A stretch of DNA of 64,000 nt from Wolbachia endosymbiont of Meromenopon meropis (GCA_029784595.1 JAJETZ010000001.1:313645-377644); one strand, 5' to 3'. Counted from the first letter of the stretch, positions 9,803-20,159 are shown. Notes: generated by a model not told the origin, from the sequence alone. Made by a program: numbers and translations.

Positions 9803-11008
9803 TTGGTAGATTACGAAAAGATATTTTTAAACAAAATCAGAGATATAAAAAAGGAGGGGCGTTATCGTGAATTCACGCATTTTGCTTCATTACCTGGTAG
9901 ACTTCCATATATTATAGATTACGAAAGAAATAGAGAAGTAATAGTCTGGTGTAGTAATAACTATTTAGGAATGTCACAAAATGAAGCTGTTATTGCTTCT
10001 ACTCATAGAGCATCTATTTGTGCAGGAGGCACTAGAAATATCTCAGGCACGACAAAAGAAGTTGTTGAACTTGAGCAGTCTCTGGCTTCTCTACACAATA
10101 AAGAAGCTGCTTTAACATTTGCTTGCGGCTACCTTGCCAATCAAACTACACTTAGCACTTTGTTGTCAATTATTCCTGACGTAGTAATTTTTTCAGATGA
10201 GAAAAATCACTCTTCAATGATAGAAGGTATAAAATCAGGAAATAGACCCAAATATATATTCAGACATAATGATATTAATCATTTAGAGCAACTACTGAAG
10301 TCTGTAAGTAGAAAGAGACCAAAGATAATAGCATTTGAATCCATTTATTCAATGGATGGAGATATAGCGCCATTAAAAGAAATATGTAATCTGGCAGACC
10401 AATATAATGCAATTACTTATTTGGACGAAGTACACGCAGTTGGAATGTATGGTTTGCATGGCGGTGGAATTGCGGAAAGAGAACATTTAATGGATAAAGT
10501 GACTGTAATTCAAGGCACATTATCGAAAGCTTTTGGAGTAATGGGTGGGTATATAGCATCTTCAAAAAGTCTTGTAGATGTAATAAGAAGTTCTGCTCCA
10601 GGATTTATTTTTACTACTGCTATGTCACCTATCTTAGCTGCGGCAGCAAAAGCAAGCGTTGAATATTTAAAATCAAGCAATGCTGAAAGAAAAAAGCAAA
10701 AAGAAGTAGTTAAAAAAGTAAAAAATTCACTAAAAACCGCTGGGATTAATCCCATTCTAACAAAAACTCATATTATTCCAATAATAATTGGTGATTCACA
10801 ATTATCTAAAATTGCATCGAAATTATTATTCGATGAATATGGAATATATGTTCAGCATATAAATTATCCAACAGTTCCAAGAGGAACTGAGCGCTTTCGC
10901 ATTACTCCAACACCTCATCATACAGATAAAATGATAAGACATTTAACAGAATCTCTTGTAAAAGTTTTTGAAAGATTATCTATTCCTATTAGAGCTCCCT
11001 TATGTTAA
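9803..11008 (+). CDS. hemA: 5-aminolevulinate synthase (ALAS)
   Basis: ALAS condenses glycine and succinyl-CoA to 5-aminolevulinate, the first haem precursor, using PLP; this C4 route is the alphaproteobacterial and mitochondrial one. The 401-residue fold-type I aminotransferase shows SNNYLGM near residue 55, [15 protein letters not shown] [21 protein letters not shown] with the PLP-contacting Asp, and the PLP lysine in [11 protein letters not shown] (Lys242). The start is TTG at 9803: the next stop upstream is at 9758 and homologs begin with a similar YDxIF sequence. It is convergent with the suhB-like gene, and the two coding ends overlap by 9 bases. Confidence 0.95.
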   Translation: MVDYEKIFLNKIRDIKKEGRYREFTHFASLPGRLPYIIDYERNREVIVWCSNNYLGMSQNEAVIASTHRASICAGGTRNISGTTKEVVELEQSLASLHNKEAALTFACGYLANQTTLSTLLSIIPDVVIFSDEKNHSSMIEGIKSGNRPKYIFRHNDINHLEQLLKSVSRKRPKIIAFESIYSMDGDIAPLKEICNLADQYNAITYLDEVHAVGMYGLHGGGIAEREHLMDKVTVIQGTLSKAFGVMGGYIASSKSLVDVIRSSAPGFIFTTAMSPILAAAAKASVEYLKSSNAERKKQKEVVKKVKNSLKTAGINPILTKTHIIPIIIGDSQLSKIASKLLFDEYGIYVQHINYPTVPRGTERFRITPTPHHTDKMIRHLTESLVKVFERLSIPIRAPLC

Positions 11009-11701
11009 TTTTATATCTCCAGCAATAATTAATCCGTTTTCTTCTACCAGTTTTCCACTACTTTCCTGTAAAAACAGCTTTCCAAGCAGGATTTTATATT
11101 TACTTACTCCAGAGTATACTATCCCAGTATACCTTCCTGCGGCAAAATATGTAAAACCCAAAACTGTTGAACCAATGGAGCGTATATTATCGTTATAAGG
11201 CAGCAATTTATTTAATAAATTACCACTTACATCTATCAACCCTCCCTCAAGATTTTTTACTCGCATTTTCAGATGACGAGATCTAAAATCTTCAAGAAAG
11301 GCTCCTCTCTTTTCTTCTGCCCAAAAAGTTTCTCTGAGAGCAGGAGCATCAACTACAGCTGCTATCACTTTGTTTTTATAAACTAAACAAACTGACACTG
11401 CAAAATAAACTATACAACTAGAAAAATTTTCTCTGCTTTCTATAGGAATAATGAACCAATTATAATTGTCATCTTTTATTTTTTGATCAACATCATTATC
11501 TTCAAAAATAAAACCATAATCTTTTTTATAATCATACAAGCAGCTACATATAGTTTGTTTACACCTTGAATAAGTTTTATTAACAAAATCTGCTGATTTA
11601 ATACTAGAGATTTGTAATTCATTAAAGTCCCGCACAAGTTGTTTAGAAGCGCTTCGTAAAGAATCAAGCATGACATTAATTCGTGGTGATAAAATGGGCA
11701 T
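11000..11701 (-). CDS. Inositol-monophosphatase-fold protein (SuhB-like) lacking metal ligands
   Basis: Overall pattern and length (233) match the inositol monophosphatase/SuhB family: an N-terminal helix, GFIFED at the place of [15 protein letters not shown], and the RGAFL stretch matching the usual GQGA. The catalytic metal sites are gone. The diagnostic DPxDGT is I85-P-I-E-S-R90, so the first Asp is Ile and the second Glu. The C-terminal WD motif is Tyr202-Lys203. It should therefore be unable to bind the Mg ions needed for phosphatase activity. In E. coli, SuhB also acts in rRNA antitermination without catalysis, so a structural role is possible (inference). It follows efp by 22 bases, in the rimM-efp-suhB order, and is likely cotranscribed. 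Confidence 0.75.
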   Translation of the reverse strand: MPILSPRINVMLDSLRSASKQLVRDFNELQISSIKSADFVNKTYSRCKQTICSCLYDYKKDYGFIFEDNDVDQKIKDDNYNWFIIPIESRENFSSCIVYFAVSVCLVYKNKVIAAVVDAPALRETFWAEEKRGAFLEDFRSRHLKMRVKNLEGGLIDVSGNLLNKLLPYNDNIRSIGSTVLGFTYFAAGRYTGIVYSGVSKYKILLGKLFLQESSGKLVEENGLIIAGDIKLT

Positions 11702-11723
11702 TCCTTGTCCTTTTACTCTCTAA

Positions 11724-12293
11724 CTATTCTTTTACTCTTTCATAATAAGTATTATCTACAGTATATACTATAATTCTGTCATCTTTTTTTATAAATTTAG
11801 GCACATTAATACGCATTCCATTTTCTAACGTCGCAGGTTTGTAAGAGGAAGTAAAAGTTTGTCCTTTAATAACAGACTCTGTTTTTTTTACAGTTAATTT
11901 AACATAATCTGGCACGCTTACATATACTATTTTATCTCGATAAGTTACTACTTTAACTCTCATATTATCCTGTAAATAAATTTTTTTTTCTCCTAATAAG
12001 TTTAAATTTATAGTGATTTGCTCATAATTATCAGAGTGCATAAGGTTTACAATATTCCCCTCCGTAAAAAGGTAAAAATACTTCTCTTCATCTAAAATTG
12101 CTCTTTTAATTGTCGCATCAGAACGGAATCTTTCATAATGCTTTGCTCCTGTTCTAATATTTTTTATTTCCGCTTGTATGTACGCACCACCTTTGCCAGG
12201 TTGAGTGTGCATAACACTCACAACTAAAAATAAATCTCCGTTATATTCTAATACCTGACCCGGTCTAATATTGTTAGCTCTTCCCGCCGTCAT
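11724..12293 (-). CDS. efp: Translation elongation factor P
   Basis: EF-P rescues ribosomes stalled at proline runs. The 189-residue, three-domain protein has the KOW-like domain with the tip loop QPGKGGAY, whose Lys is the residue modified by EpmA-type enzymes in many bacteria, then the two OB domains. The final domain carries RINVPKFIKKDDRIIV. Length is standard. It lies 88 bases after rimM and directly before the suhB-like gene on the same strand. Confidence 0.96.
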   Translation of the reverse strand: MTAGRANNIRPGQVLEYNGDLFLVVSVMHTQPGKGGAYIQAEIKNIRTGAKHYERFRSDATIKRAILDEEKYFYLFTEGNIVNLMHSDNYEQITINLNLLGEKKIYLQDNMRVKVVTYRDKIVYVSVPDYVKLTVKKTESVIKGQTFTSSYKPATLENGMRINVPKFIKKDDRIIVYTVDNTYYERVKE

Positions 12294-12381
12294 AATTAAA
12301 TTTATAGCCTTATCTTATAATTAAGAGTTAATTACTCTTACTTTATTTTTCTATAAAAATCCAAAAAAAATTTTTGATTAA

Positions 12382-12888
12382 TCAATCAATAAATTCTGGC
12401 ATAGCAAGTACCACATATCCTCTTTTTAGATTTATATGTGGAAATATATCCTTAGTAAAGGATAACATAATATTCTTTCTCGTCTTAATGACTGAAATTT
12501 CTAATATATCTCCTGAACCAAAATTATATATAGACACTATATAACCATATAACTCATTATTTTCCAATCTTACTTCCATATTGATAAGATCGCTTTGATA
12601 GAATTCACTCTCATTACGTAATTTTGGAAGTTTACTTCTTTTTATATATAACTTTTTATTTCTTAAAAGTTTCGCATCCTTAAAAGAATTTATTCCGCCT
12701 ATTGTGGCTATCACTAAATGATTGGCTATAACATTCACTAAATTTATCTCATAACTCTCGTTATTACTTATCAATCCACCATATAGAGAAATATTTTCCG
12801 GCTTTTCAGTAAAAGTCCTTATTCTAACAGCTCCTCTCACTCCATGGGGAGAAGTAATAACTCCAAGACATACCAAATTAGTATTCAT
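12382..12888 (-). CDS. rimM: Ribosome maturation factor RimM
   Basis: RimM binds ribosomal protein S19 and helps assemble the head of the 30S subunit. The 168 residues show the N-terminal beta-barrel signature [24 protein letters not shown] and a PRC-barrel second half with [18 protein letters not shown] and a final [12 protein letters not shown]. Length is usual. It is the first gene of the minus-strand cluster ahead of efp. The usual partners trmD and rplS are not here. Confidence 0.93.
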   Translation of the reverse strand: MNTNLVCLGVITSPHGVRGAVRIRTFTEKPENISLYGGLISNNESYEINLVNVIANHLVIATIGGINSFKDAKLLRNKKLYIKRSKLPKLRNESEFYQSDLINMEVRLENNELYGYIVSIYNFGSGDILEISVIKTRKNIMLSFTKDIFPHINLKRGYVVLAMPEFID

Positions 12889-12968
12889 GTTGATATAATA
12901 ACCAAAATCAGTCTTTTTGTCTACATCGTTAATAATAATTAATAACCTTAAAAATATAAAAGAAAATT

Positions 12969-12986
12969 AGATGCTTCAGATGCTTC
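12969..12986. repeat. 9-bp tandem duplication (x2)
   Basis: AGATGCTTC is repeated twice, perfect, 80 bases upstream of rimM. Confidence 0.75.
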
Positions 12987-14187
12987 TTTAAAAGAAGAAG
13001 TATTCTATCATTTTTCGGTAAATTTAATTAAAATACTTACTTTATAACGCAAGCGTAATGAAAAATATTTATGCTGTATATCGATATAAACAATCAAAAA
13101 TCATTGTAACAATTTATAAAACAATTTTTTTTAATACTTGCATTTATTATTGAAGCAATAACACATACAACATAATAACAAAGAACAAATTTTTTGTACT
13201 ATTCACAATAAATTTAAATTAATTTAGGCATAAAATTACATTTAATGTAATTGCCAATATTCTAATTATATTATTAGAAATGAAAAATAAAAAGAACTGC
13301 TTAGTTTATATTAAAAAGTTGTTATAGAAGCTTCAATTAATAGAAAAATCAAAAGTGAGATTGATAAAACGATAAGAACGATTAGTCTGGAAAGAAAGAT
13401 CTTTTATTTCTTAAATAATTCTTTAATTAGTAAAATTAATACAATCAATATTGCTCTATAATAATGACAAATTTTAAATTTCTACTAAGTCAATTTAGAA
13501 ATTAGATCTTTTAGACAAAGTATTTACTTTTCAAACAAAATACATTTGGCGCCCTTGTCTCTTTTGATAAAAGTCAAAAGTTGGTTTTATATCATAAATG
13601 TAAATTCTTCTTACAATTAAAGAGACTTTTTAAAATCTAATTTTATTATTAATTCACTATATATAATTTAAATTCAAAACTAAATTACAAGAGCTTTTTG
13701 TTTAATTCTTTGCCATTCATCAAAGTATTCTTCCTATTAGATAAATTTAATTTTGATATTTTTATGTAACAAATCGTAATGTAAATAAATCACAACATAA
13801 CCGATACACGTTTTTATTTTGCCTATATTATATGAAAAGGACATAATACTTATCGCATAACATCGTTTAAAAGCGCAATATTAAAACTAATTTTTATTAT
13901 AATAAAAAATATAAAAACAACCTGTATGCAATACACACTAAGATATAGTCTTGATGAAAGATTTTAATTTACGCAATGACTTCAAAAACAGCATATATAT
14001 ATAAAAGTCAATTAAATATTTTCTCATATCTAGACTTATCAATATAATTGGAATTACTATTCCACTCCCAAGAGATACTTTATTACCTCCAATCTCACAA
14101 ATATCTATTTCTCACTAGTAGTCTGTTAATTTGTAAAGAAAATTTTCATCTGCTAATTTACAATTAATTATTTTCTAATAATATGTG

Positions 14188-14226
14188 GAGTAATTTAGAG
14201 TAATTTAGAATAATTTAGAGTAATTT
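14188..14226. repeat. 10-bp tandem repeat, nearly four copies
   Basis: The unit GAGTAATTTA occurs 3.9 times, with one copy carrying an A for G change. This is the highest copy number among the short tandem repeats of the window. Confidence 0.85.
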
Positions 14227-15006
14227 CGCTTTTTACTACATAATAAAAAATTATAGAATGTACTTCATATTCTTGTAGAAATAATATTAAGTCCATTTTC
14301 CATATATTATTTCTTACTTCTTTCTAATTTCTTTAATTAATTTTAAATTGGAGTCTTTCTAAAAAAAGATATACACCTATATCTTCTTATTATGATTTCG
14401 CATAGAAATATATCTAAATTAATATTTAATACATATTAAGATAAGTAAATGCTAAAATACTAGCATCACATCCACATACTATAAATTTATTCGAATAGTT
14501 GCTGTCAATAGACAGTAATTCTTCCATCTTGTTATAAAGTTACTTTTAACTCTTATTAATTTAAAAAAATTTAAAACAAACAGTAAATAATAAAAATGAT
14601 TAATAAATTAAAACTACTAAATAGTAAAACAAAAAAAAATATAAAAGAGTTTTAAGCTGATAGTATTCACTGTTTTACAGTTACTACTTATAAAAGTATA
14701 CTGAAAAATCTTTAATATTTCTAAAATAAGCGACTTTATTACATAGATTTTTATTTTTAACTTATTATATTAAGCATATTATTATGCATAAAGATAAGTA
14801 AAATTTAATCTCGGAGATATACAAGTGTATATAATACAAAATAAAATTACACTATAAAATAGTAGATATCAGTCTTAATGTAAGATATTTATTATTTAAA
14901 ATCCGCACAAACTTAAAACTAAATAATAACTTCAATGCTTTGATGTAAAAAATAGAAGTATGAAAATATAGTGTTTTGTAACTTTGTCTTTGATATATTT
15001 TTTCGT

Positions 15007-15034
15007 AACTAAGATCAAAAAACTAAGATCAAAA
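15007..15034. repeat. 14-bp tandem duplication (x2)
   Basis: AACTAAGATCAAAA is repeated twice, perfect. Confidence 0.85.
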
Positions 15035-15545
15035 TCAGCGATTTGAATATAATTTTCAACAACTTAGAAGCAAATCTCTAGCTCAAGACTAGAATTAAAA
15101 AAAATAACCTTGAGTTATATATGCAATCAACATATTTCAAATTTAATATTTCTATATTAAACGGAAGTCATTATAAATTTTTAGCATATAAAAGTATATA
15201 TACTAACTATAGTTAGTTAGCGAATAATACCAGTAAATTTCGTATTCACTATTATGAAGAATTTTAATTCTGTTCAAGTCAAAGTAGTATTCATATTATA
15301 ATTTACTTCGCTCTATTAAATTAGAGATTTTTCGTATTTTTAAATAAATAAAAATTAAAAAAAATAAACCTAATTAAAAGTTAAAGACATTCAAAGAAAT
15401 TGAAGCAAAAGTCAAAAATTTTAATTATAAAAATTGACAAGATTTTTTGGATTAAAAAAAATCTAGGAAAACATTAAACTTAACTAATAATGTGTGTAGA
15501 AAAATCAGATTTGATCATCTACCCAAAAAAAACTTCAAAGCTACT

Positions 15546-15564
15546 TCATCATTAAAAATGATGA
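15546..15564 (-). terminator. Weak hairpin downstream of ribD
   Basis: An 8-bp perfect stem (TCATCATT/AATGATGA, 3-base loop) lies about 50 bases past the ribD stop. It is AT-rich with no T-run on the minus strand, so function is uncertain. Confidence 0.25.
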
Positions 15565-15615
15565 TATTTTGAAAAGGCATAATTAGATGTTACAAAAATA
15601 TGTAAAATTTTCTTT

Positions 15616-16731
15616 TTAATTCCTTGTGTATTCAGTCTCATATGAAAAATGATTTTTTATATCCCAAATTTCAATTACATCCTGGTCAAAATTTATTATT
15701 TCTACTTTTTGAAATTGATAACATCTATTAATAGATTTAATTTTTAAATTTCTTATGAATGGAATGCCATCGTTACCTAAAATTTTACCACCTCGACAAA
15801 TTATCAATCTGTCGATTAAATCGTGCTTCAATAACTCTGTAATTAGTATTCCTCCGCCTTCAATTAATAATCTTGTTATACCAACCTCTAAAACAAGTTT
15901 TAGTGCCATATCCTTTAGGCAAACCTTCCCCACGTTGTTCGAATTAGTCAATAGATATTCAATGTTTTTAATTTTTTTTTCTATTTTTTTATTCGTAATC
16001 ACCCAGGTTTCTACTTTGTCTGCGGTCTTTACAATATTGTGCTCCTCTCTTAATTTTCCTTGGCTATCTACAATTAGTCTGATGGGCAATCTATCTTTGA
16101 ATTTTGGCAATCTACAAGTCAAAAGTGGATCATCATTAATTAAAGTATTACTACCAATCATGATTGCATCGTATTTTGCTCTAAGCTCATGTACCCAATT
16201 CCTTGTATTTTTACTTGTTATCCATTTACTGTCACCTGCAAATGTAGCAATCTTTCCATCAAGAGTTGTTGCAATTTTGCAGGCTGCAAATGGTCTGCGT
16301 AATTTCTGGGTGGTAAAGAAGCCAATATTCAATTTTTCTGCCTCTTTTTGCATAATTCCCTGCTTCACTTCAATTCCTGCTTCCTTTAAAGCTTTAATGC
16401 CTCGTCCTAAAACTCTTATATCTGGATCAATTGCTGCAACTACCACTCTTTTTATTCCAGCTCTTGCAATTTCTGCAGTGCAAGGTTCCGTTACTCCAAA
16501 ATGACAACATGGCTCAAGAGTAACGTACATGGTTGCACCATAAGTCGAATCCCTAGCGTTACGTAACGCAACCATTTCCGCATGAGGACGCCCACCAACT
16601 CCTGTACAACCTTCACCAATGACAGTCCCATCTTTTGCAATAATGCAGCCAACTGCAGGATTTGGCGCAACACTCCCGAGTATTTTTTCAGCAAGTTTTA
16701 ATGCAATCAACATAAAATATTCGTCAGTCAT
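15616..16731 (-). CDS. ribD: Riboflavin biosynthesis protein RibD (deaminase/reductase)
   Basis: RibD is bifunctional. The N-terminal zinc deaminase (residues 1-145) acts on diaminohydroxyphosphoribosylaminopyrimidine and the C-terminal DHFR-like reductase reduces the ribosyl chain. Visible are the zinc ligands in GRPHAEMVAL and EPCCHFGVTEPC with the catalytic Glu, and in the reductase TLDGKIAT, ITSKNTRNWVHELRAKYDAI and LLIEGGGILIT. The 371-residue length is normal. Its ATG overlaps the stop of dgt (TAATG), so the two genes are translationally coupled. Confidence 0.95.
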   Translation of the reverse strand: MTDEYFMLIALKLAEKILGSVAPNPAVGCIIAKDGTVIGEGCTGVGGRPHAEMVALRNARDSTYGATMYVTLEPCCHFGVTEPCTAEIARAGIKRVVVAAIDPDIRVLGRGIKALKEAGIEVKQGIMQKEAEKLNIGFFTTQKLRRPFAACKIATTLDGKIATFAGDSKWITSKNTRNWVHELRAKYDAIMIGSNTLINDDPLLTCRLPKFKDRLPIRLIVDSQGKLREEHNIVKTADKVETWVITNKKIEKKIKNIEYLLTNSNNVGKVCLKDMALKLVLEVGITRLLIEGGGILITELLKHDLIDRLIICRGGKILGNDGIPFIRNLKIKSINRCYQFQKVEIINFDQDVIEIWDIKNHFSYETEYTRN

Positions 16732-17930
16732 TAGAAAGAGGTCATTTCGTATGAAGTATCAAAAATTCTTCTATGTTCATGTATAGCAAATCTATCTGTC
16801 ATACCTGAAATATAGTCACATATTACTAATGAACGCTTGAATTCATAAGAGAGCTTGTTCCATTCTGTTGGTAATAATTCTGGATTTTCATAGAAACACT
16901 GAAAAAGCTCTCTTATTACACGCTTTGCCTTATTCATCGTTCTGTTTAATTTAAAGCTTCTATATATTTTTTCCACATTAAATTTTTTTATTTCTATAAT
17001 TACGCTTGTCACTTCTGGTGAAAACGCAACTAACATTTTATTTAAATTTCTTACATCTTCAACACTTTCTATTTTATAATTTTCAATATTTTTCTTAGTC
17101 TGAGAAACAACGTCACTTATCATAATCCCTATAATTCTACTGAGTGATTCATGTATAATTTTACTATGAGAGAGTTTAAAATATTGACTTTTTATATCTT
17201 TAAATATGTCTGAAACTAAAGGAAGATTGAATAGATCTTCTATACTTACTAAGTTTGCCCTGAGTGCATCATCAAGATCATGGATACTGTAAGCAATATC
17301 ATCAGCGATTGATGCAACTTGAGCTTCGATGCTTGAAAATTCTTCAAGTCTCAAATTAAATTTTGTATTATATTCTAGTAATAATTGATTATTGGTGTAT
17401 GATGTTGCGTTTGAACCAAGTAAAGGACCGTTATGTTTTGCGATACCTTCAATAACTTCCCAACTTAGATTCATACCATCAAAATCAGCATGTTTTTGCT
17501 CAAGATAAGTCAAAATTCTTATAGTCTGAACATTATGATCAAATTCATACTTCTCGTTATCAAAATCTAGATCTTGAACTGCTTTCTTTAAAGCATCTTC
17601 TCCTGTGTGACCAAAAGGAGGATGTCCAAGATCATGTGCAAGCGCTATGGATTCAGTAATATCCTCGCATAAACCTAGTCTGCGTGCAATAGATCTTGCA
17701 ATTTGCGCAACCTCAAGACTATGAGTAAGACGAGTGCGATAATAATCGTGTTCATAATTGATAAAGACTTGTGTTTTATATTTCATCTTTCTAAATGCAT
17801 TAGAATAAATGATCCGATCTCTATCACGCTGAAAACAACTACGGTTTTCATCCTCCGACTCTTTAAAATACCTACCCCTTGTTTTATGCGGAAAAGAGGC
17901 GTATTTTAATAAAAAACTATTGTTTAACAT
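16731..17930 (-). CDS. dgt: dGTP triphosphohydrolase-like HD protein
   Basis: This HD-superfamily enzyme is of the type that hydrolyses dNTP to nucleoside and triphosphate. The 399 residues include RDRDRIIYSNAFRKMKYKTQVF, the first metal His in TRLTHSLEVAQIARSI, the HD pair in LAHDLGHPPFGHTGED, and a later Asp in SIADDIAYSIHDLDDA. Length matches the short, alphaproteobacterial type (about 380-410). It overlaps ribD by one base. The 3' end carries DRFAIHEHRRIF, usual in this family. Confidence 0.92.
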   Translation of the reverse strand: MLNNSFLLKYASFPHKTRGRYFKESEDENRSCFQRDRDRIIYSNAFRKMKYKTQVFINYEHDYYRTRLTHSLEVAQIARSIARRLGLCEDITESIALAHDLGHPPFGHTGEDALKKAVQDLDFDNEKYEFDHNVQTIRILTYLEQKHADFDGMNLSWEVIEGIAKHNGPLLGSNATSYTNNQLLLEYNTKFNLRLEEFSSIEAQVASIADDIAYSIHDLDDALRANLVSIEDLFNLPLVSDIFKDIKSQYFKLSHSKIIHESLSRIIGIMISDVVSQTKKNIENYKIESVEDVRNLNKMLVAFSPEVTSVIIEIKKFNVEKIYRSFKLNRTMNKAKRVIRELFQCFYENPELLPTEWNKLSYEFKRSLVICDYISGMTDRFAIHEHRRIFDTSYEMTSF

Positions 17931-17981
17931 GTGTGTAAGTATCTACTATATACAGAGTATGAATAATAAACGGTAGTAACT

Positions 17982-18425
17982 ATGTCAACAGATTGTAATA
18001 TTATCTTAACTGATAATGCTTTAAAAAAGATTCACTCCCTTATAGCACAAGAAAAAAATAAAAATTCCCTTTTGCGTATTGCAGTCTTGGGTGGTGGATG
18101 TTCTGGTTTTAAGTATAATTTTCTTATAGATCAAAGAAATGGGGATTTATCTTCTTCGAGTGATGACGATGATGATGGTGAATTTGATGACAGCAGCAAT
18201 AGTAGTAATTTTGAGAATCGTTCTTCTCATTCTATCGAAAAAAATAAAGATATAATAATTAATGATAAAAATGGAAATCCTGTGTTAATGATTGACAATT
18301 ATTCAGCCAAATTATTAAATAATTCAGTTATAGATTATACTGAAAATCTCAATGGTTCTGGATTCAAAGTAAAAAATTTTCTTGCTAAATCTCAATGTGG
18401 TTGTGGTAGTAGCTTTTCACTTTGA
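17982..18425 (+). CDS. erpA: Iron-sulfur cluster insertion protein ErpA with an acidic insert
   Basis: This A-type carrier passes Fe-S clusters to target proteins. The three cluster cysteines are present: Cys40 in GGGCSGFKYNF and Cys139/Cys141 in the C-terminal QCGCGSSFSL, with the ErpA-type IDYTENLNGSGFKVKN before them. At 147 residues it is about 35 longer than usual. The excess lies between residues 54 and 88 and is a run of Ser, Asp, Glu and Asn (SSSSDDDDDGEFDDSSNSS). It replaces a short loop on the surface of the fold and leaves the cysteines in place, so the protein should still work. It starts 51 bases from divergent dgt and lies 46 bases before lolD. Confidence 0.9.
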   Translation: MSTDCNIILTDNALKKIHSLIAQEKNKNSLLRIAVLGGGCSGFKYNFLIDQRNGDLSSSSDDDDDGEFDDSSNSSNFENRSSHSIEKNKDIIINDKNGNPVLMIDNYSAKLLNNSVIDYTENLNGSGFKVKNFLAKSQCGCGSSFSL

Positions 18426-18471
18426 TTGCATCTTAATTTTTTAATCCTCAATTTTTGAATCCTTTTTTCAC

Positions 18472-19152
18472 ATGGGCTGCAAAATAACACTTCAACTGAC
18501 TTCTGTAAGTAAAAGCTTCAATGATACTTCTCCTCCAATCATAGATAATATAAATCTAAGCGTCACAAAAGGACAGATAGTTGCATTAATAGGTAGTTCA
18601 GGATCGGGGAAAACTACTATATTGCAAATCGCTGGGTTACTAGATAAGCCAACTTCAGGTACGGTAACAATAGATGGAATTGATTGTACACAAGCTGGGA
18701 ATAAACATAAAACTTACACGAGAAGAAATTTTCTTGGCTTTATCTATCAATTTCACTATTTGTTACAGGAATTATCTGTGTTAGAAAATGCTATGCTGCC
18801 TCAACTCATTGTTGGAAAAAGCAAGATTGAAGCAATAAAAAATACAAAAGCAATTTTGAAAAAATTTGGTCTAGAAAGTAAAGCAAATAGTATGATATCT
18901 GGAATTTCCGGCGGAGAAAGGCAAAGGGTTGCAATTGCAAGAAGCATTATAAACTCTCCAAAGCTTTTACTTGCGGATGAGCCAACCGGAAATTTAGATC
19001 CAATAGATTCCTTAAATACATTTTTGCTACTACGTTCATATGTAAAAGAAACTAATAGCTCTATGCTTATAGTAACGCATAATTATCTCTTGGCCAAAAA
19101 GGCGGATTGTATCTTACAATTAAAAGACAGATCAATAGTACAATATGAATGA
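18472..19152 (+). CDS. lolD: Lipoprotein-releasing ABC transporter ATPase LolD
   Basis: LolD powers LolCE, which extracts lipoproteins from the inner membrane for delivery to LolA. The 226 residues show Walker A GSSGSGKTT, the Q-loop FIYQFHYLLQELSVLENAMLP whose spacing is typical of the LolD/FtsE/MacB group, the signature SGGERQRVAIARS, Walker B LLLADEPTGNLD and the switch His in VTHN. lolC/E is not in the window. It shares the plus strand with erpA and is convergent with a tiny lipoprotein gene that would be a LolD client. Confidence 0.92.
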   Translation: MGCKITLQLTSVSKSFNDTSPPIIDNINLSVTKGQIVALIGSSGSGKTTILQIAGLLDKPTSGTVTIDGIDCTQAGNKHKTYTRRNFLGFIYQFHYLLQELSVLENAMLPQLIVGKSKIEAIKNTKAILKKFGLESKANSMISGISGGERQRVAIARSIINSPKLLLADEPTGNLDPIDSLNTFLLLRSYVKETNSSMLIVTHNYLLAKKADCILQLKDRSIVQYE

Positions 19153-19194
19153 TTCAGGAGAGAATTCAGAATTTTATTGAACCAACATATATCT

Positions 19195-19353
19195 TTACCT
19201 ACTCAACCAATGGTCGTTAACAGAATGCAACTTGCACGAAATGTCTTCCTCATTAGCTTTTATACAAGGACTCCTTAACTTATACGATTTGCTTAAGTAA
19301 CAACCTGATAACATACATAAGAACAAAACAAAAAATAAAAACTTTTTAAACAT
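19195..19353 (-). CDS. Small predicted lipoprotein (52 aa)
   Basis: This small ORF encodes a protein with a classic lipoprotein signal: MFKK, then the hydrophobic FLFFVLFLCML, then the lipobox LSGC (Cys18). The mature part is only about 35 residues, with two more Cys (SPCIKA and DISCKLH) and ending NDHWLSR. GGGG lies 7 bases before the ATG. I do not recognise the family. In layout it resembles the very short lipoproteins such as LptM, without its CGLKGPLY motif. It follows the hydrolase gene (GTG 20105) on the other side of a 53-base gap and may be independently transcribed. Confidence 0.6.
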   Translation of the reverse strand: MFKKFLFFVLFLCMLSGCYLSKSYKLRSPCIKANEEDISCKLHSVNDHWLSR

Positions 19354-19406
19354 AATAGAACCCCGTTGTTTGTATTAACTATACTGATTTTTCTTATTTG
19401 TAAAGA

Positions 19407-20105
19407 TTAAGCATATTCTCTTATTTTCACCTCCTTTTTAATTTTTTGAGAAAAAATAGAGGTATTCTTCAAACGAAGCTTTATATAATTATCTATAATT
19501 TGAACTACCTCCTCTTCTTTATCTCTTAAAAAATGATTAGTATCATCTATAATCCGATATTCCATATGATCACTTTTAATTGAGTTCATCAATCTATTTG
19601 CTAATTCTGTTACATCGCTTTCTTCTGAAATCGTATCATTACTACTCTGTATTATCAGTCCAGGCACAGGACAAGGAGAGAAAAAAGAAAAATCATATTT
19701 CGTTGCTGGGGGAGAAAGAGCAACAAAACCTACTATTTCAGGACGGCGCATTGTTAGTTGCATAGCTACCCATGCTCCGAAAGAAAAACCAACTATCCAA
19801 ATTGGAACGTTACTAGGATTATGTTCCTGTAGCCAATCAATAGCTACCGCAGCATCAGTTAATTCTCCTATACTCTTATCAAAAGATCCTGTAGATCTTC
19901 CTACGCCACGAAAGTTAATTTTTAATGCAGAAAAGCTGTTATCAACAAAAGATGCATATATATTATGTATTATCTTACTATTCATATTACCACCGTACTG
20001 TGGATGATGATGCAGAATGAGCACAACTGGTGCATGAGATTCGCTACTTTGATGATACTCACCTTCTATTTTTTTTGCTGCATTATTCAAAAAAACTTCT
20101 ACCAC
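19407..20105 (-). CDS. Alpha/beta hydrolase
   Basis: This 232-residue serine hydrolase fold belongs to the short COG2945 type, of unknown substrate, that recurs in Rickettsiales. Visible are HHHPQYGGNM (oxyanion side), the NFRGVGRSTGSFD stretch, the nucleophile elbow GFSFGAW with its Ser, an Asp in SSNDTISEE and the catalytic His in DDTNHFLRD. No signal peptide is seen, so it should be cytosolic. The start is GTG 20105, preceded by GGAGAG. Confidence 0.85.
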   Translation of the reverse strand: MVEVFLNNAAKKIEGEYHQSSESHAPVVLILHHHPQYGGNMNSKIIHNIYASFVDNSFSALKINFRGVGRSTGSFDKSIGELTDAAVAIDWLQEHNPSNVPIWIVGFSFGAWVAMQLTMRRPEIVGFVALSPPATKYDFSFFSPCPVPGLIIQSSNDTISEESDVTELANRLMNSIKSDHMEYRIIDDTNHFLRDKEEEVVQIIDNYIKLRLKNTSIFSQKIKKEVKIREYA

Positions 20106-20159
20106 AGCACTCTCCTAACAAAAACTTGCTTGACAGATATTAACTAACATAGATCCTAT

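Larger units (their letters stand above)
12889..15615. other. 2.7-kb gap between rimM and ribD
   Basis: There is no intact gene. It contains three short tandem duplications and a weak AT-rich hairpin near the end of ribD (both listed). No RNA gene was recognised. Confidence 0.5.

Noticed and set aside
855..13553. Two GGCGCC palindromes (855-860 and 13548-13553) in A/T-rich gaps
   Set aside because: Only two copies with different surroundings; no evidence of a functional site.
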